64,000 bases of DNA from an uncultured Pleomorphomonas sp. (GCA_937868725.1 CALMMQ010000105.1:1-64000); one strand, 5' to 3'; shown: positions 23,950 through 33,089, counted from the stretch's first letter. Notes: generated from the letters alone by a model not told the origin. Numbers and translations are program-made.

Positions 23950-25188
23950 ATGTCTAGTGAATCGGCTGAAATCGAAGGCCTGCAAGATGATGATGAACCG
24001 CTTGACGTAGGCAAGATGGCCATCCCTGCCGGCGCTTCAGAAAAAGAGATTGAGAAGCACTTCGAAGTCGGGCGCCTTAGGGTCGTACAAGAGAAGAATG
24101 ACATTTTCCTGTCACATGTTCTCGACTTCATTCAAGGTTCTAGTGAGAGCCGCGTATGGAGCAATTTGAGACCAGAGTACCAGCGCCGGCTTCGTTGGGA
24201 CAATAAGAAAAAAAGTAAGCTCATCGAGAGCTTTATCATGAACATCCCAGTTCCTCCGATTTTCCTATACGAGAAGACCCTAGGAAGATTCGAAGTCATG
24301 GATGGCCAGCAGCGTCTGAATGCCATTTCTGAATTCTGGGCTGGGAACTTTACGCTGGAGGGGCTCAAGATTTGGGCTGCCCTGAACGGCCGCACTTACG
24401 CACAACTCCCGCCGCTCGTGCGCCGGGGGCTGGAGCGTGCCAAGATCTCTGCGATCACCTTGATGTCCGACACGTCTGGAGGAGAGGACAACGGTATTGA
24501 GCTAAGGGCTCAGGTATTCGAGAGGTTAAACACTGGTGGAGAACATCTGAACGCACAGGAGTTACGAAACTCGTTATACTCTGGTCCGTTTAATGACATG
24601 ATTATATCTCTATCTAAGGAGAAAGCATTCACTGATGCGTGGGGGATACCGGACCATGAAGAAAATACGCTTGCTGATGGAAGTGTTTCTGAAGAGCTAA
24701 AGGATAATGTTCTGTACAAGAGGATGACGGATGTTGAGATTGTCCTGAGATTTTTCACATTTCAAGACGACAAGAAAATATCTGGTTCTGTCCGCTCAAT
24801 GTTGGACGCAATTATGAAGTCCAATCGCCATATGAAACCTGATGAAATTGAAATAGCAAGGCGTCAGTTTCGTGATACGCTAAATCTTGCTCGACTTGTT
24901 TTTGGGAAAGATGCTTTCCGTTTGCCTGGTACTGGTGATGGCAATGGGAAGCTGTCAAAACCACTTTATGACGCGCAGATCATAGCACTCTTTAGGCTTC
25001 AGAGCCGCGCAAGTGACATTCTCGCATCTGCTCCTGCCATTAAGAATGCGGTCATGAATCTGGCGCGACCGAACAGCGACACATACGAGTTGATGGTTGG
25101 CCGTGGGAACACGGCAGGAACTATTAGAGATCGTATCGCCAGGGTACAGAATGCAATCGAAGGTGCTATTATAAATGGTTCGACTTGA
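23950..25188 (+). CDS. DUF262 (ParB/GmrS-like) domain protein
   Basis: 412 residues. DUF262 N-terminal domain: RPEYQRRLRW (about 74-83), LIESFIMNIPVPPIFLYE (91-108), VMDGQQRL (116-123) and FERLNTGGEHLNAQELRN (190-207), all in canonical order. The DGQQR loop is the nucleotide-binding/catalytic motif of GmrSD-type restriction enzymes. The C-terminal half (about 215-412) is helical and lacks an HNH (DUF1524) nuclease, so this is not a complete GmrSD; nuclease activity may come from the partner. The next gene starts 14 bases before this stop. The A/T-rich codon use marks horizontal acquisition. Likely role: nucleotide-sensing or target-recognising part of an anti-phage module (inference). Confidence 0.88.
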   Translation: MSSESAEIEGLQDDDEPLDVGKMAIPAGASEKEIEKHFEVGRLRVVQEKNDIFLSHVLDFIQGSSESRVWSNLRPEYQRRLRWDNKKKSKLIESFIMNIPVPPIFLYEKTLGRFEVMDGQQRLNAISEFWAGNFTLEGLKIWAALNGRTYAQLPPLVRRGLERAKISAITLMSDTSGGEDNGIELRAQVFERLNTGGEHLNAQELRNSLYSGPFNDMIISLSKEKAFTDAWGIPDHEENTLADGSVSEELKDNVLYKRMTDVEIVLRFFTFQDDKKISGSVRSMLDAIMKSNRHMKPDEIEIARRQFRDTLNLARLVFGKDAFRLPGTGDGNGKLSKPLYDAQIIALFRLQSRASDILASAPAIKNAVMNLARPNSDTYELMVGRGNTAGTIRDRIARVQNAIEGAIINGST

Positions 25189-25960
25189 TAGCGCCAAAGA
25201 TCGGGCTTTGTCGTATTTCGCCGAACTGAGGGAAACCGCGGCAATTAGGCAATTCTTCGCCGAGATCATCATTGGACGGAACGGTGAACTGGTGCAGTCA
25301 CTCGGATATGATCCTGCGGCGAAGGCGCGCCTCAGAGAAGCGGTGAAGCTCAAAGCCACCCCGCCCACCGCTCTCTATCGTGGCCTTTATGTCCAGGCTA
25401 GTTCGATATTCGAGGCTTATGTTCGTGACCTCTCTTCTATAGCAGCAGAGAGCAAAACGTCAAAGTTTTCAAAGTACTCAGAGCTTCCTGAGCCTTTTCG
25501 GCATCATCATATTTACTTATCCGGCCAGATACTTCAGCAGATGAAGACAGGGACACTGCATGGTCAGAAATTCAACTTCGAACAACTGATCCGATCGTTG
25601 GGGCAGTGCTTCTCTGACGCTGATGATTTCTCAATTATGTCAGAAATATTCACATCTATGATGGGCAATGCAACTCCCGATAGGCTGGAAAAGTTGTTCG
25701 TTAAGATCGGCCTTCCGCATCCATTCGATCCGGGTGTCGGTCAAAACAGCGCTGTAAAGAGAGTTTTCGGAGAAACAAGACAGGCGTCGGCGGCAAAGTT
25801 GGCGAGAGAAAAGCTTGATGAGATTGTTGGTATAAGAAATACATTGGTCCATGGGGACTTAAGCATCACGGTTCAACAGTCAGATCTAGATTTGGCAATG
25901 GACTATTTCGAGGCTATGATCGAGGCGCTAGATAGTATCGTAAAGTCTGTTTTGTCTTGA
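25175..25960 (+). CDS. HEPN-domain putative ribonuclease (MAE_28990 / RiboL-PSP-HEPN-like)
   Basis: 261 residues. The C-terminal part contains the HEPN signature R-x4-H as RNTLVHGD (Arg221, His226) at the end of a helix, the metal-independent RNase active site of toxins such as RloC/PrrC-like and CRISPR-associated HEPN proteins. The N-terminal helix YVQASSIFEAYVRDL (about 72-86) is the typical first HEPN helix. LEKLFVKIGLPHPFDPGVG (171-189) resembles the segment between the helices in MAE_28990/RiboL-PSP HEPN families (recalled, not searched). The ATG overlaps the DUF262 stop by 14 bases, so the two are translated as a pair. Predicted function: RNA cleavage controlled by the DUF262 partner. 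Confidence 0.8.
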   Translation: MVRLDSAKDRALSYFAELRETAAIRQFFAEIIIGRNGELVQSLGYDPAAKARLREAVKLKATPPTALYRGLYVQASSIFEAYVRDLSSIAAESKTSKFSKYSELPEPFRHHHIYLSGQILQQMKTGTLHGQKFNFEQLIRSLGQCFSDADDFSIMSEIFTSMMGNATPDRLEKLFVKIGLPHPFDPGVGQNSAVKRVFGETRQASAAKLAREKLDEIVGIRNTLVHGDLSITVQQSDLDLAMDYFEAMIEALDSIVKSVLS

Positions 25961-26230
25961 GCTGGAATATATGGGTTCGCCGGTATCAGTGATTGAGACT
26001 GATAGGCGGTTGAACGTTCTATTTTGGAGTAATCACCGTTGGTGTAGTTTCGTTGGATTTGTTGCAACGACCCTGAGTGCGGGAAACAGTCAGTTTGGGT
26101 GAATGCTGAGTTTCGCGGCCGAATGTCAAAGCCAGCCATTCCTTTTCCTGTGCCATTCCGGAGTCGCGTTGTAGAGATTGCGAATGGCCGTTATTGATAC
26201 GTAGCAGCTCTCTCATCCTGTCGGTAAGTG
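25961..26230. other. island region between HEPN gene and integrase remnant
   Basis: 270 A/T-rich bases; only short, unsupported frames. No repeat of the tRNA 3' end and no terminator was seen. Confidence 0.4.
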
Positions 26231-26573
26231 CTAAGTGTCAGCGGCTTGGAGCTTTTCGCTTCCCTTGAGCCCCAACTGTTTCCTCTCCGCGGCCCTCGTG
26301 TACCTTTCCGCCTCCTGGAGCGCGGTCCACCCAAACATGGCCATCAGCTCGCTTGCGGTTGCGCCGTTCTCGGCGCACCTGGTCGCGGCGGCCTTTCTGA
26401 GCCCGTGAGCTGAGCCGGGCACGCCGGCGTCGTCGCAGCGGTCGCGGAACCAGTTGCTGAAGTCCTTCACTGCGAAGGACCGGTACCAACCGGAGATAAG
26501 CAGCGTCTTCTCGCCGGTCTCTGTCTTGGCGATGGCCTCGGCTAGGCGGAGGCGGAATTGGCACTGTGACCAT
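26231..26573 (-). pseudogene. tyrosine recombinase (phage-type integrase), truncated and frameshifted
   Basis: The open part (26231-26470) encodes the C-terminal catalytic end of a tyrosine integrase: HGLRKAAATRCAENGA (HxxR box), the FGW position and the catalytic tyrosine in AERYTRAAE. Reading back through a stop-free stretch gives LAEAIAKTETGEKTLL and SGWYRSF, normal for these integrases, but the preceding segment MVTVPIPPP is in another frame, so one base was gained or lost near 26535-26545. Nothing integrase-like remains upstream of about 26575. The N-terminal arm-binding and most of the core domain are gone, so the island can no longer excise by its own enzyme. Confidence 0.85.
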
Positions 26574-26650
26574 GACGCAGCTTCAAGGGGGAACTCCAGC
26601 CGGCCGGACGCGGCTCTGGCAAAGCGGCCGCCCGCGCCGGTCCCTGCCCC

Positions 26651-28828
26651 TCACGCCGTCTCGACCAGCGCCGTGATCCGCTCGGCGGGCATTGGCCGGC
26701 CGAGCAGGTAGCCCTGCAGTTCGTCGCAGCCGAGGGCGCAGAGGGCGTCGCGCTGTTCGGCCGTCTCGACGCCTTCGGCCGTCGTCACCAATCCCTTGGC
26801 GTGGGCGAGCGCGATCATCGCCCGCACGATCTCGGCATCGCCCTTGGATTCTCGGATGCTGCGCACGAAGCTCTGGTCGATCTTGATGCGGTCGAACTCG
26901 ATTTCCTTGAGCCGCTCGAAGGTCGACGAGCCGGTGCCGAAGTCGTCGATGGCGATGGCGATGCCGAGCGCCGACAGGGCCTTGATGTTGGCCGCCACCG
27001 CCGTGCCCGGGCCGGCCAGCGCCGTCTCGGTGATCTCCAGTTCCAGCCGCGCGGCCGGAAAGCCGGTCCGCGCCAGCACCGCGCTCACGGCGGCGGCGAA
27101 CGCCGGGTCCTTGAGCTGGCGCGGCGAGACGTTGACCGCCACGTGGCTGATCGGCCAGGGCCGCGCGTCCGTGCAGGCCCGCTCCAGCACCCACAGGCCG
27201 AGCTCGGCGATCAGCCCGGCGGTCTCGGCGATCGGCACGAACACCGCCGGCGAGATGCTGCCGTTCTCGGGATGCTCCCAGCGGACCAGCGCCTCGACGC
27301 CGTGGATGGCCCGGTTGCCGCAGGCGAATGTCGGCTGGTAGTAGACCGCCAGCTGGCGCTTGTCGGTCAGCGCCTCGCGCAGCGCGTCTTCCAGCGCCGC
27401 CCGGCTCTGGATGCTGTCGTCCATCTGGCTGCCGAACACCGAGTGGCAGCCGCGCCCGGCCGCCTTGGCGTGGTAGAGCGCCACGTCCGCCTTGCGGTTG
27501 AGCTCGTGCCAGTCGGTGCCGTGGCGGGGCGCCAGCGACACGCCGATCGACACGCCGATGTGCGCCTTGCGGTCGCCAAGGGCGATCGGCTCGGCCAGAC
27601 AGTCGATCAGCCGGCGGCACAGCACCTCGAGATCGTCGGCGGCGCAGCGCGGCGCCAGCACCGTGAACTCGTCTCCGCCTACCCGGAAGAGGTGCGAACC
27701 GGGCGGAATCACCTGCTCGGCCCGCCGGGCGAACTCGGTCAGCACAACATCGCCGGCATGATGGCCGAAGATGTCGTTGACCTGCTTGAAGCGATCGAGA
27801 TCCATGAACAGGAAGGCCGTCTGCATCTCGGTCGGCCGCTCTTCCAGCCCGTCGATCAGCCGCCCGGCCTCGGCCTCGTAGGCGGCGCGGTTGTGCAGGC
27901 CGGTCAGGCCGTCGTGCGTGGCGAGGTAGCGGATGCGCGCCTCGGTCTCGATCTGGTCGACCTTGCGCCGGTAGGACACCGACGACAGCAGCAGCGTGCC
28001 CGCCATCAGCAGCAGCGCCACCAGCGCCAGGATGGGCGAGATGGACAGGGCCAGCCGCTCGCCCGGCATGAACGGCACCCAGACGAAGGCCACCGACGGT
28101 GCCCCATAGTGGCCTTCGATCGTGATGCCGACCGTGCCGGCCGGCTGCTGCTCGGCCGGCACCACTGCCAGCTTCTCGAGCACGTAGGACCGGGCCAGCT
28201 TGGTCATGAACGGGCCATCGAGATATTGGATGGCGACGTGGACGAACGTCGTCTCCGGCGTCTGAACGAGGGTGCCGGAATCCGACAAGATCGGCTTGAC
28301 CGACGCGATGGCCGGCCGACCGTCGATGTAGAGGAAGGAGGCGACGTCGATCGACTGCCGGCCGTTGCCCTCCGGCGGCGCCGTGCCGTCGGCGATGTCG
28401 GTCCGCAGTTGCGCCAGGAACGGCCGCAGCACCTCGGCCCGACGGGCGAAGGCCTGCGGTTCCTGCCGCTCGCCGTCGGCGAAGGCGTAGGTGGCAGCAT
28501 CGGTGGCATCGAGCACGTAGAGCTCGTCCATGCCGTAGAAGGTGTGCATCCATGTGCCGAGGTTCTCGTCGAGCCAGTCGGCGCTGTCGGCGCGCTTGGC
28601 CTGCACCACCGCTTCATCCCAATAGGTCGAGCTTTCCTGATTGTGCGAGATGTCGAACTGGATTTCCGAGATGGCGAGTTCGGCGATCTCGCGCTGCCGC
28701 TCGACGGCATCGACGTCGACCCGGTCGGTGATCCAGAAGATAAAGGCGCCCAGCGCCAACAGCGACAGACCCATAGCCATGAGCGAGGCCACGACGCGGG
28801 ACAGGAACAAGGCGGTGGTTTGCTTCAT
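26651..28828 (-). CDS. CHASE4-GGDEF-EAL cyclic di-GMP turnover protein
   Basis: 725 residues. TM helix 1 (about 12-34), periplasmic CHASE4 sensor (about 55-220, with STYWDEAVVQAKR and WLDENLG...GMDELYVLD), TM helix 2 (about 263-284), GGDEF domain (about 300-465, intact GGDEF at 384-388) and EAL domain (about 480-725, intact EAL at 512-514 and IDDFGTGSS). Both active-site motifs are canonical, so it could make and degrade c-di-GMP, with output set by the periplasmic signal. Its 3' end borders the island. Confidence 0.95.
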   Translation of the reverse strand: MKQTTALFLSRVVASLMAMGLSLLALGAFIFWITDRVDVDAVERQREIAELAISEIQFDISHNQESSTYWDEAVVQAKRADSADWLDENLGTWMHTFYGMDELYVLDATDAATYAFADGERQEPQAFARRAEVLRPFLAQLRTDIADGTAPPEGNGRQSIDVASFLYIDGRPAIASVKPILSDSGTLVQTPETTFVHVAIQYLDGPFMTKLARSYVLEKLAVVPAEQQPAGTVGITIEGHYGAPSVAFVWVPFMPGERLALSISPILALVALLLMAGTLLLSSVSYRRKVDQIETEARIRYLATHDGLTGLHNRAAYEAEAGRLIDGLEERPTEMQTAFLFMDLDRFKQVNDIFGHHAGDVVLTEFARRAEQVIPPGSHLFRVGGDEFTVLAPRCAADDLEVLCRRLIDCLAEPIALGDRKAHIGVSIGVSLAPRHGTDWHELNRKADVALYHAKAAGRGCHSVFGSQMDDSIQSRAALEDALREALTDKRQLAVYYQPTFACGNRAIHGVEALVRWEHPENGSISPAVFVPIAETAGLIAELGLWVLERACTDARPWPISHVAVNVSPRQLKDPAFAAAVSAVLARTGFPAARLELEITETALAGPGTAVAANIKALSALGIAIAIDDFGTGSSTFERLKEIEFDRIKIDQSFVRSIRESKGDAEIVRAMIALAHAKGLVTTAEGVETAEQRDALCALGCDELQGYLLGRPMPAERITALVETA

Positions 28829-29083
28829 TCCGGCAACGCCTTATCGAGCAAATCGCTGTTATGGACCTTCCTAGTGCCGCGCCTCTGAACAACAAGATAA
28901 CGAAGCCGTGAAAAGACGCGCGCCGGCCGTGAATTCCGCTTGGCCGGCCGCCGGCATGGCCGATCAGCGGCCCGGCGGCGCCAGCCGCTGTTTCCATGCC
29001 GTGGCCAAATGCACTAAGGTGGCGGCATCCGTCATCGCGCCCCGCCCCGCCGGGCGAGCGCTTCTGGTTGGGATTGCCAAGCC

Positions 29084-29539
29084 ATGACCGAGGACAAACG
29101 TCCCGCCGCGACGATTGCCGGGGCCGAAGCCTCCGACGCCGACCGCTTCACCCACACCCGTTCGGCCCGCGCCTCGGCCCTGCTTGAGGACTACACCGAA
29201 CTCATCGCTGATCTGATGGCCGAGCGCGGTGAAGCACGCATCACCGACATCGCCGCTCGCCTCGGCGTCACCCACCCCACGGCCAACAAGGCCGTGGCCC
29301 GATTGAAGCGGGAGGGACTCGCCATCTCCCGTCCCTATCGTGGCGTCTTCCTGACCGAGGCCGGTCACGCCATGGCCCTCGAGGTCAAGGCCCGGCATCG
29401 CCTGGTGGTGCGCCTGCTCAAGGCCGTCGGCGTGCCCGATCAAGCGGCCGAACTCGACGCCGAGGGCATCGAACACTACGTTTCCGAAGCGACGCTCAAG
29501 GCCTTCGAGGCCTTCCTGGACGGTCAATCGCCGCTCTGA
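29084..29539 (+). CDS. mntR: manganese-responsive transcriptional regulator MntR (DtxR family)
   Basis: 151 residues. Winged helix in residues about 30-85 (DLMAERGEARITDIAARLGVTHPTANKAVARLKREGL) and a metal-binding/dimerisation domain with EVKARHRLVVRLLKAVGVP and DAEGIEHYVSEATL, where the Glu/His residues bind Mn2+. It lacks the SH3 domain of iron regulators, as expected for MntR. A predicted MntR box lies in the mntH promoter at 19229-19248, about 9.8 kb away. It is not beside its target, which is unusual but not rare. Confidence 0.92.
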   Translation: MTEDKRPAATIAGAEASDADRFTHTRSARASALLEDYTELIADLMAERGEARITDIAARLGVTHPTANKAVARLKREGLAISRPYRGVFLTEAGHAMALEVKARHRLVVRLLKAVGVPDQAAELDAEGIEHYVSEATLKAFEAFLDGQSPL

Positions 29540-29717
29540 GCCCGCCCATTGACAAGCGCTGACGCGCAGCCCAGAAGAGGCACGGTAACCGAGCCAACCG
29601 CCCGCACGGCTGACGCCCGGTGAATTCGGTCATTTTCCGCCCCCCCTGGAGGTGGCGACCCGTCAGGCATGGCAACGCGGGCCCCATGCCGGCAAAGAGC
29701 TATTTGCGAGGCCCCCG

Positions 29718-31112
29718 ATGTCCGACCTCTCCAAGGGCGGCAATCCCTACCTGTCCGGCTCCATTGCCGGCGTCTTCCTCCGCACCGCCGCGCCGATCGT
29801 GCTGTTCATGACGGTGAGCGGCCTGTTCACCGTCGTCGATGCCGTCTTTCTCGGCAAGTTCGCCGGCACCAAGGCGCTCACCGCCGTGACGCTGGTCTTC
29901 CCCATCATGATGCTGATCGTGGCGCTGCAGTCGATGGTGTCGTCCGGCATGGCCTCGATCATGGCTCGCCAGATCGGTGCCGGCGACATCGCCGCCGCCG
30001 AGGGCACGATGTTCGCCGCCAACACGCTGGCCATCGTCGTCTGCGCCGGGCTGATGGCGGCGCTGGCCTTCGCCGGCGCGCCGCTGACGCGGGCACTGTC
30101 GGGCAGCGATCCGGAGATCGCCCACATGGCGCTGGTGTTCACCGCCATCCTGGTCATCTCCTCGCCGTTCAGCTTCTTCCTGTCCATTCAGGGCGACGCA
30201 CTGCGCTCGGAAGGCATGGCCGGCACCATGGCCATGGTCGCCATCGCCGTGACGCTGCTCAACATCCTGTTCAACTACATCCTGATTGGCCTCTGCGGCT
30301 TTGGCGTCGCCGGCTCGGCCTTCGGCACCGTGGCGGCGCAGGCCGTGTCGATCGTCGTTTGCCTCTACCTGCGCCTCAGCGGCCGCACGCCGTTGCCGCT
30401 GTTCGCCCGCGGCACGGGGGCGGTCCGTCAAGACTGGCGCGACATTCTCGCCCTCGGCGGGCCGCCGTCGCTGGGCTTTCTCGGCATCAGCCTGTCGTCG
30501 GCGCTGATCATCACCCAGATCCAGATCTGGACGATGGCCGGTACCGCCGACACGGTGGCCGCCTTCGGCGTCATCAACCGCGTCATGACCTTCGCCTTCC
30601 TGCCGTTGCTCGGCGCCTCCATGGCCAGTCAGTCGATCGCCGGCAACAACTACGGCGCCGGCCTGTTCACCCGCGTGCGCGCCACGCTGCAGATCGGCTT
30701 CGGGGCGGCCGTGGTCTACGCGGCGCTGTTCCAGCTCGCCTTCTTGACCTTGCCCGGCGCCATGGCCAGCCTGTTCGTCGACGACGCCGCCGTCATCGCC
30801 GAAGTCGAGCGCATCCTGCCCGTCACCTCCATCACCTACGTGCTGTCGGCGCCGCTGATGATCGTCGGCGGCTACTATCAGGCCCTCGGCATGGTCGGCA
30901 GCGCCGCCATCCTCAACCTCGTGCGCACCTACGTCATCGGCCTGCCGCTCCTGGCCGGCCTGCCGCTGTTGGCCGGCGAGTTCGGCATCTGGATCGCCTA
31001 CCCCATCGGCGATGTCGTCATGCTGGCCGTCACCGTCGCCCTGCTCGCCTGGAACGCCCGCCGCCATCACCTCGGCTGGGGTCTGTTCCGCCAGCCGACG
31101 CCGGCGGCCTGA
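29718..31112 (+). CDS. MATE family efflux transporter
   Basis: 464 residues with twelve predicted transmembrane helices in two six-helix halves. The MATE pattern is clear: an APIVLFMTVSGLFTVVDAVFLGKFAGTKALTAVTLVFP opening, then IQGDALRSEGMAG, and in the second half INRVMTFAFLPLLGASMASQSIAGNNYGAG. It exports cationic drugs or metabolites using H+ or Na+; the substrate is unknown. ATG 29718 follows GAGG at 29708-29711. It lies 178 bases after mntR on the same strand. Confidence 0.93.
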   Translation: MSDLSKGGNPYLSGSIAGVFLRTAAPIVLFMTVSGLFTVVDAVFLGKFAGTKALTAVTLVFPIMMLIVALQSMVSSGMASIMARQIGAGDIAAAEGTMFAANTLAIVVCAGLMAALAFAGAPLTRALSGSDPEIAHMALVFTAILVISSPFSFFLSIQGDALRSEGMAGTMAMVAIAVTLLNILFNYILIGLCGFGVAGSAFGTVAAQAVSIVVCLYLRLSGRTPLPLFARGTGAVRQDWRDILALGGPPSLGFLGISLSSALIITQIQIWTMAGTADTVAAFGVINRVMTFAFLPLLGASMASQSIAGNNYGAGLFTRVRATLQIGFGAAVVYAALFQLAFLTLPGAMASLFVDDAAVIAEVERILPVTSITYVLSAPLMIVGGYYQALGMVGSAAILNLVRTYVIGLPLLAGLPLLAGEFGIWIAYPIGDVVMLAVTVALLAWNARRHHLGWGLFRQPTPAA

Positions 31113-31124
31113 CCGGCGCCCAAC

Positions 31125-31157
31125 AAAAAGGGGGCCGCACCGATCGGCGCGACCCCC
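31125..31157 (-). terminator. intrinsic terminator of the pnt operon
   Basis: On the minus strand a GGGGGTCGCGCC...GGTGCGGCCCCC hairpin is followed by TTTTTG, immediately after pntB. Confidence 0.85.
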
Positions 31158-31187
31158 GTCTTCCCTCCTCGCCGGGAACGGCGACGG

Positions 31188-32585
31188 CTATTCCATGGCC
31201 TTGACGATGTTTTCGACCATCTTCTTGGCGTCGGCGAACAGCATCATGGTGTTGTCGCGGAAGAACAGTTCGTTTTCGACGCCGGCATAACCCGAGCCCA
31301 TGCCGCGCTTGACGAACAGCACCGTGCCGGCCTTCTCGACGTCCAGCACCGGCATGCCGAAGATCGGCGACGACTTGTCGGTCTTGGCGGCCGGATTGGT
31401 GACGTCGTTGGCGCCGATGACGAAGGCGACGTCGGTCTGGGCGAACTCGGAGTTGATGTCCTCGAGCTCGAACACCTCGTCATAAGGCACCGACGCCTCG
31501 GCCAGCAGCACGTTCATGTGGCCCGGCATGCGGCCGGCCACCGGATGGATGGCATACTTGACCTCGACGCCTTCGGCCTTGAGCTTGTCGGCCATCTCGC
31601 GCAGGGCGTGCTGGGCCTGGGCCACCGCCATGCCGTAACCCGGCACGATGATGACCTTGGAGGCGTTCTTCATGATGAAGGCCGCGTCCTCGGCCGAACC
31701 CTGCTTGACCGGCCGCTGTTCGACGGCCCCGCCGGCCGCCCCGGCCGTCTCGCCGCCGAAGCCGCCGAGAATGACCGAGAAGAACGAGCGGTTCATGCCC
31801 TTGCACATGATGTAGCTCAGGATGGCACCCGACGAGCCGACCAGCGCGCCGGTGACGATCAGCGCCGTGTTGCCCAGCGTGAAGCCGATGCCGGCCGCCG
31901 CCCAGCCCGAGTAGCTGTTGAGCATGGAGATGACCACCGGCATGTCAGCGCCGCCGATCGGGACGATCAGCAGGCCGCCGAGACCCAGCGACACCAGCAC
32001 GATCAGCCAGAACACGAAGTGGCTCTCGCTGGCCACCAGCAGCACGATCAGCGCCACCAGCACCACGGCCAGCGCGATGTTGATGGTGTGGCGCATCGGC
32101 AGCAGGATCGGCTTGCCGCTCATGTTGCCGTTCAGTTTGGCGAAAGCGATCACCGAACCGGTGAAGGTGATGGCACCGATGGCGACGCCGATGCTCATCT
32201 CGATCAGCGCCTGACCGTGGATCGAGCCGGGCTCGCCGATACCGAAGGCGGTTGGTGCATAAAGCGCGCCGGCGGCCACCAGCACGGCGGCGAGGCCGAC
32301 GAGGCTGTGGAAGGCGGCGACCAGCTGCGGCATGGCCGTCATGGCGATGCGGCGGGCGATGTAGGCGCCGATGCCACCGCCGATGGCGATGCCGATGACG
32401 ATCAGCGCGTAGGCGCCGAACGACGGCTTGATGGAACCGAGCGTGGTGAGCACGGCAATCGCCATGCCCGTCATGCCCATGATGTTGCCGCGCCGCGAGG
32501 TGACGGGGCTCGACAGACCGCGCAGGGCGAGGATGAACAGAACGCCCGAGACGAGGTAGAGAACGGCTGAAAGATTGGCGGACAT
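31188..32585 (-). CDS. pntB: NAD(P) transhydrogenase subunit beta
   Basis: 465 residues. About nine transmembrane helices (1-275), then domain III that binds NADP(H): IVPGYGMAVAQAQHALREM, YAIHPVAGRMPGHMNVLLAEA and VIGANDVTNPAA, all conserved. With PntAA and PntAB it transfers hydride from NADH to NADP+ driven by the proton gradient, supplying NADPH. Last gene of the pntAA-pntAB-pntB operon; 9 bases after pntAB. Confidence 0.97.
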   Translation of the reverse strand: MSANLSAVLYLVSGVLFILALRGLSSPVTSRRGNIMGMTGMAIAVLTTLGSIKPSFGAYALIVIGIAIGGGIGAYIARRIAMTAMPQLVAAFHSLVGLAAVLVAAGALYAPTAFGIGEPGSIHGQALIEMSIGVAIGAITFTGSVIAFAKLNGNMSGKPILLPMRHTINIALAVVLVALIVLLVASESHFVFWLIVLVSLGLGGLLIVPIGGADMPVVISMLNSYSGWAAAGIGFTLGNTALIVTGALVGSSGAILSYIMCKGMNRSFFSVILGGFGGETAGAAGGAVEQRPVKQGSAEDAAFIMKNASKVIIVPGYGMAVAQAQHALREMADKLKAEGVEVKYAIHPVAGRMPGHMNVLLAEASVPYDEVFELEDINSEFAQTDVAFVIGANDVTNPAAKTDKSSPIFGMPVLDVEKAGTVLFVKRGMGSGYAGVENELFFRDNTMMLFADAKKMVENIVKAME

Positions 32586-32594
32586 GTCTGGGCC

Positions 32595-33074
32595 TCAGCT
32601 CTTCTTCTTGTACATCGCGAGCATGCGGCTCGTGACCAGGAACCCGCCGAAGATGTTCACCGAGGCGAGGATGACGGCAAGGAAGCCGAAACCGCGGGCC
32701 AGCCCGGTGCCGGGGGCCAGGAACTCGACGCCCACCGACAGCAGGGCGCCGACGACGATCACCGACGAGATGGCGTTGGTGACGCTCATCAGCGGCGTAT
32801 GAAGAGCCGGTGTCACCGACCAGACGACGAAGTAGCCGACGAAGATCGCCAGCACGAAAATCGACAGACGGAACACGAACGGATCGATGACGCCGCCCGA
32901 CAGCGCGTGGGCGGCGGCGCCGGCGGCATCGGCGGCGGCTTCGGCGTGGCCGGAGGCCAGGGCATCCTGGGCCGCCTGCACGGCGGCGCCGGCATCATGG
33001 GCCGCCTTGAGGGCGGCTTCGGCGGATTGGCGGGCCTGCTCGATCGCGAGGTCGGCCGGAGTGGTAACGGGCAT
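32595..33074 (-). CDS. pntAB: NAD(P) transhydrogenase alpha subunit, membrane part
   Basis: 159 residues. A long Ala-rich, probably helical N-terminal extension (about 1-60), then three to four transmembrane helices ([35 protein letters not shown] is the family signature). It is the separately encoded C-terminal part of PntA, typical of alphaproteobacteria. 15 bases follow pntAA. Confidence 0.95.
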   Translation of the reverse strand: MPVTTPADLAIEQARQSAEAALKAAHDAGAAVQAAQDALASGHAEAAADAAGAAAHALSGGVIDPFVFRLSIFVLAIFVGYFVVWSVTPALHTPLMSVTNAISSVIVVGALLSVGVEFLAPGTGLARGFGFLAVILASVNIFGGFLVTSRMLAMYKKKS

Positions 33075-33089
33075 CGAATAGCCTCCGCG

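Larger units (their letters stand above)
23472..26600. mobile_element. small genomic island at tRNA-Glu with DUF262-HEPN pair and integrase remnant
   Basis: The segment is visibly more A/T-rich and uses A/T-ending codons, unlike its very G+C-rich neighbours. It begins at the 3' end of tRNA-Glu, carries two coupled genes found in defence islands and ends with a decayed tyrosine integrase oriented back toward the tRNA. Core-like DNA resumes at about 26590-26650. No copy of the tRNA 3' end was seen at the right side, so the right attachment site has probably been lost. Confidence 0.7.

Noticed and set aside
23950-25188. Complete GmrSD type IV restriction enzyme
   Set aside because: The DUF262 half is present but no DUF1524/HNH segment occurs in the C-terminus or next gene; the partner carries a HEPN motif instead.
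25961-26650. Right attachment site as a direct repeat of the tRNA-Glu 3' end
   Set aside because: No stretch resembling GGTTCGAGTCCGGTTGGGAG was found by eye, so no attR is claimed.
26801-28888. 695-codon plus-strand open frame
   Set aside because: Antisense shadow of the CHASE4-GGDEF-EAL gene, whose motifs are all intact.
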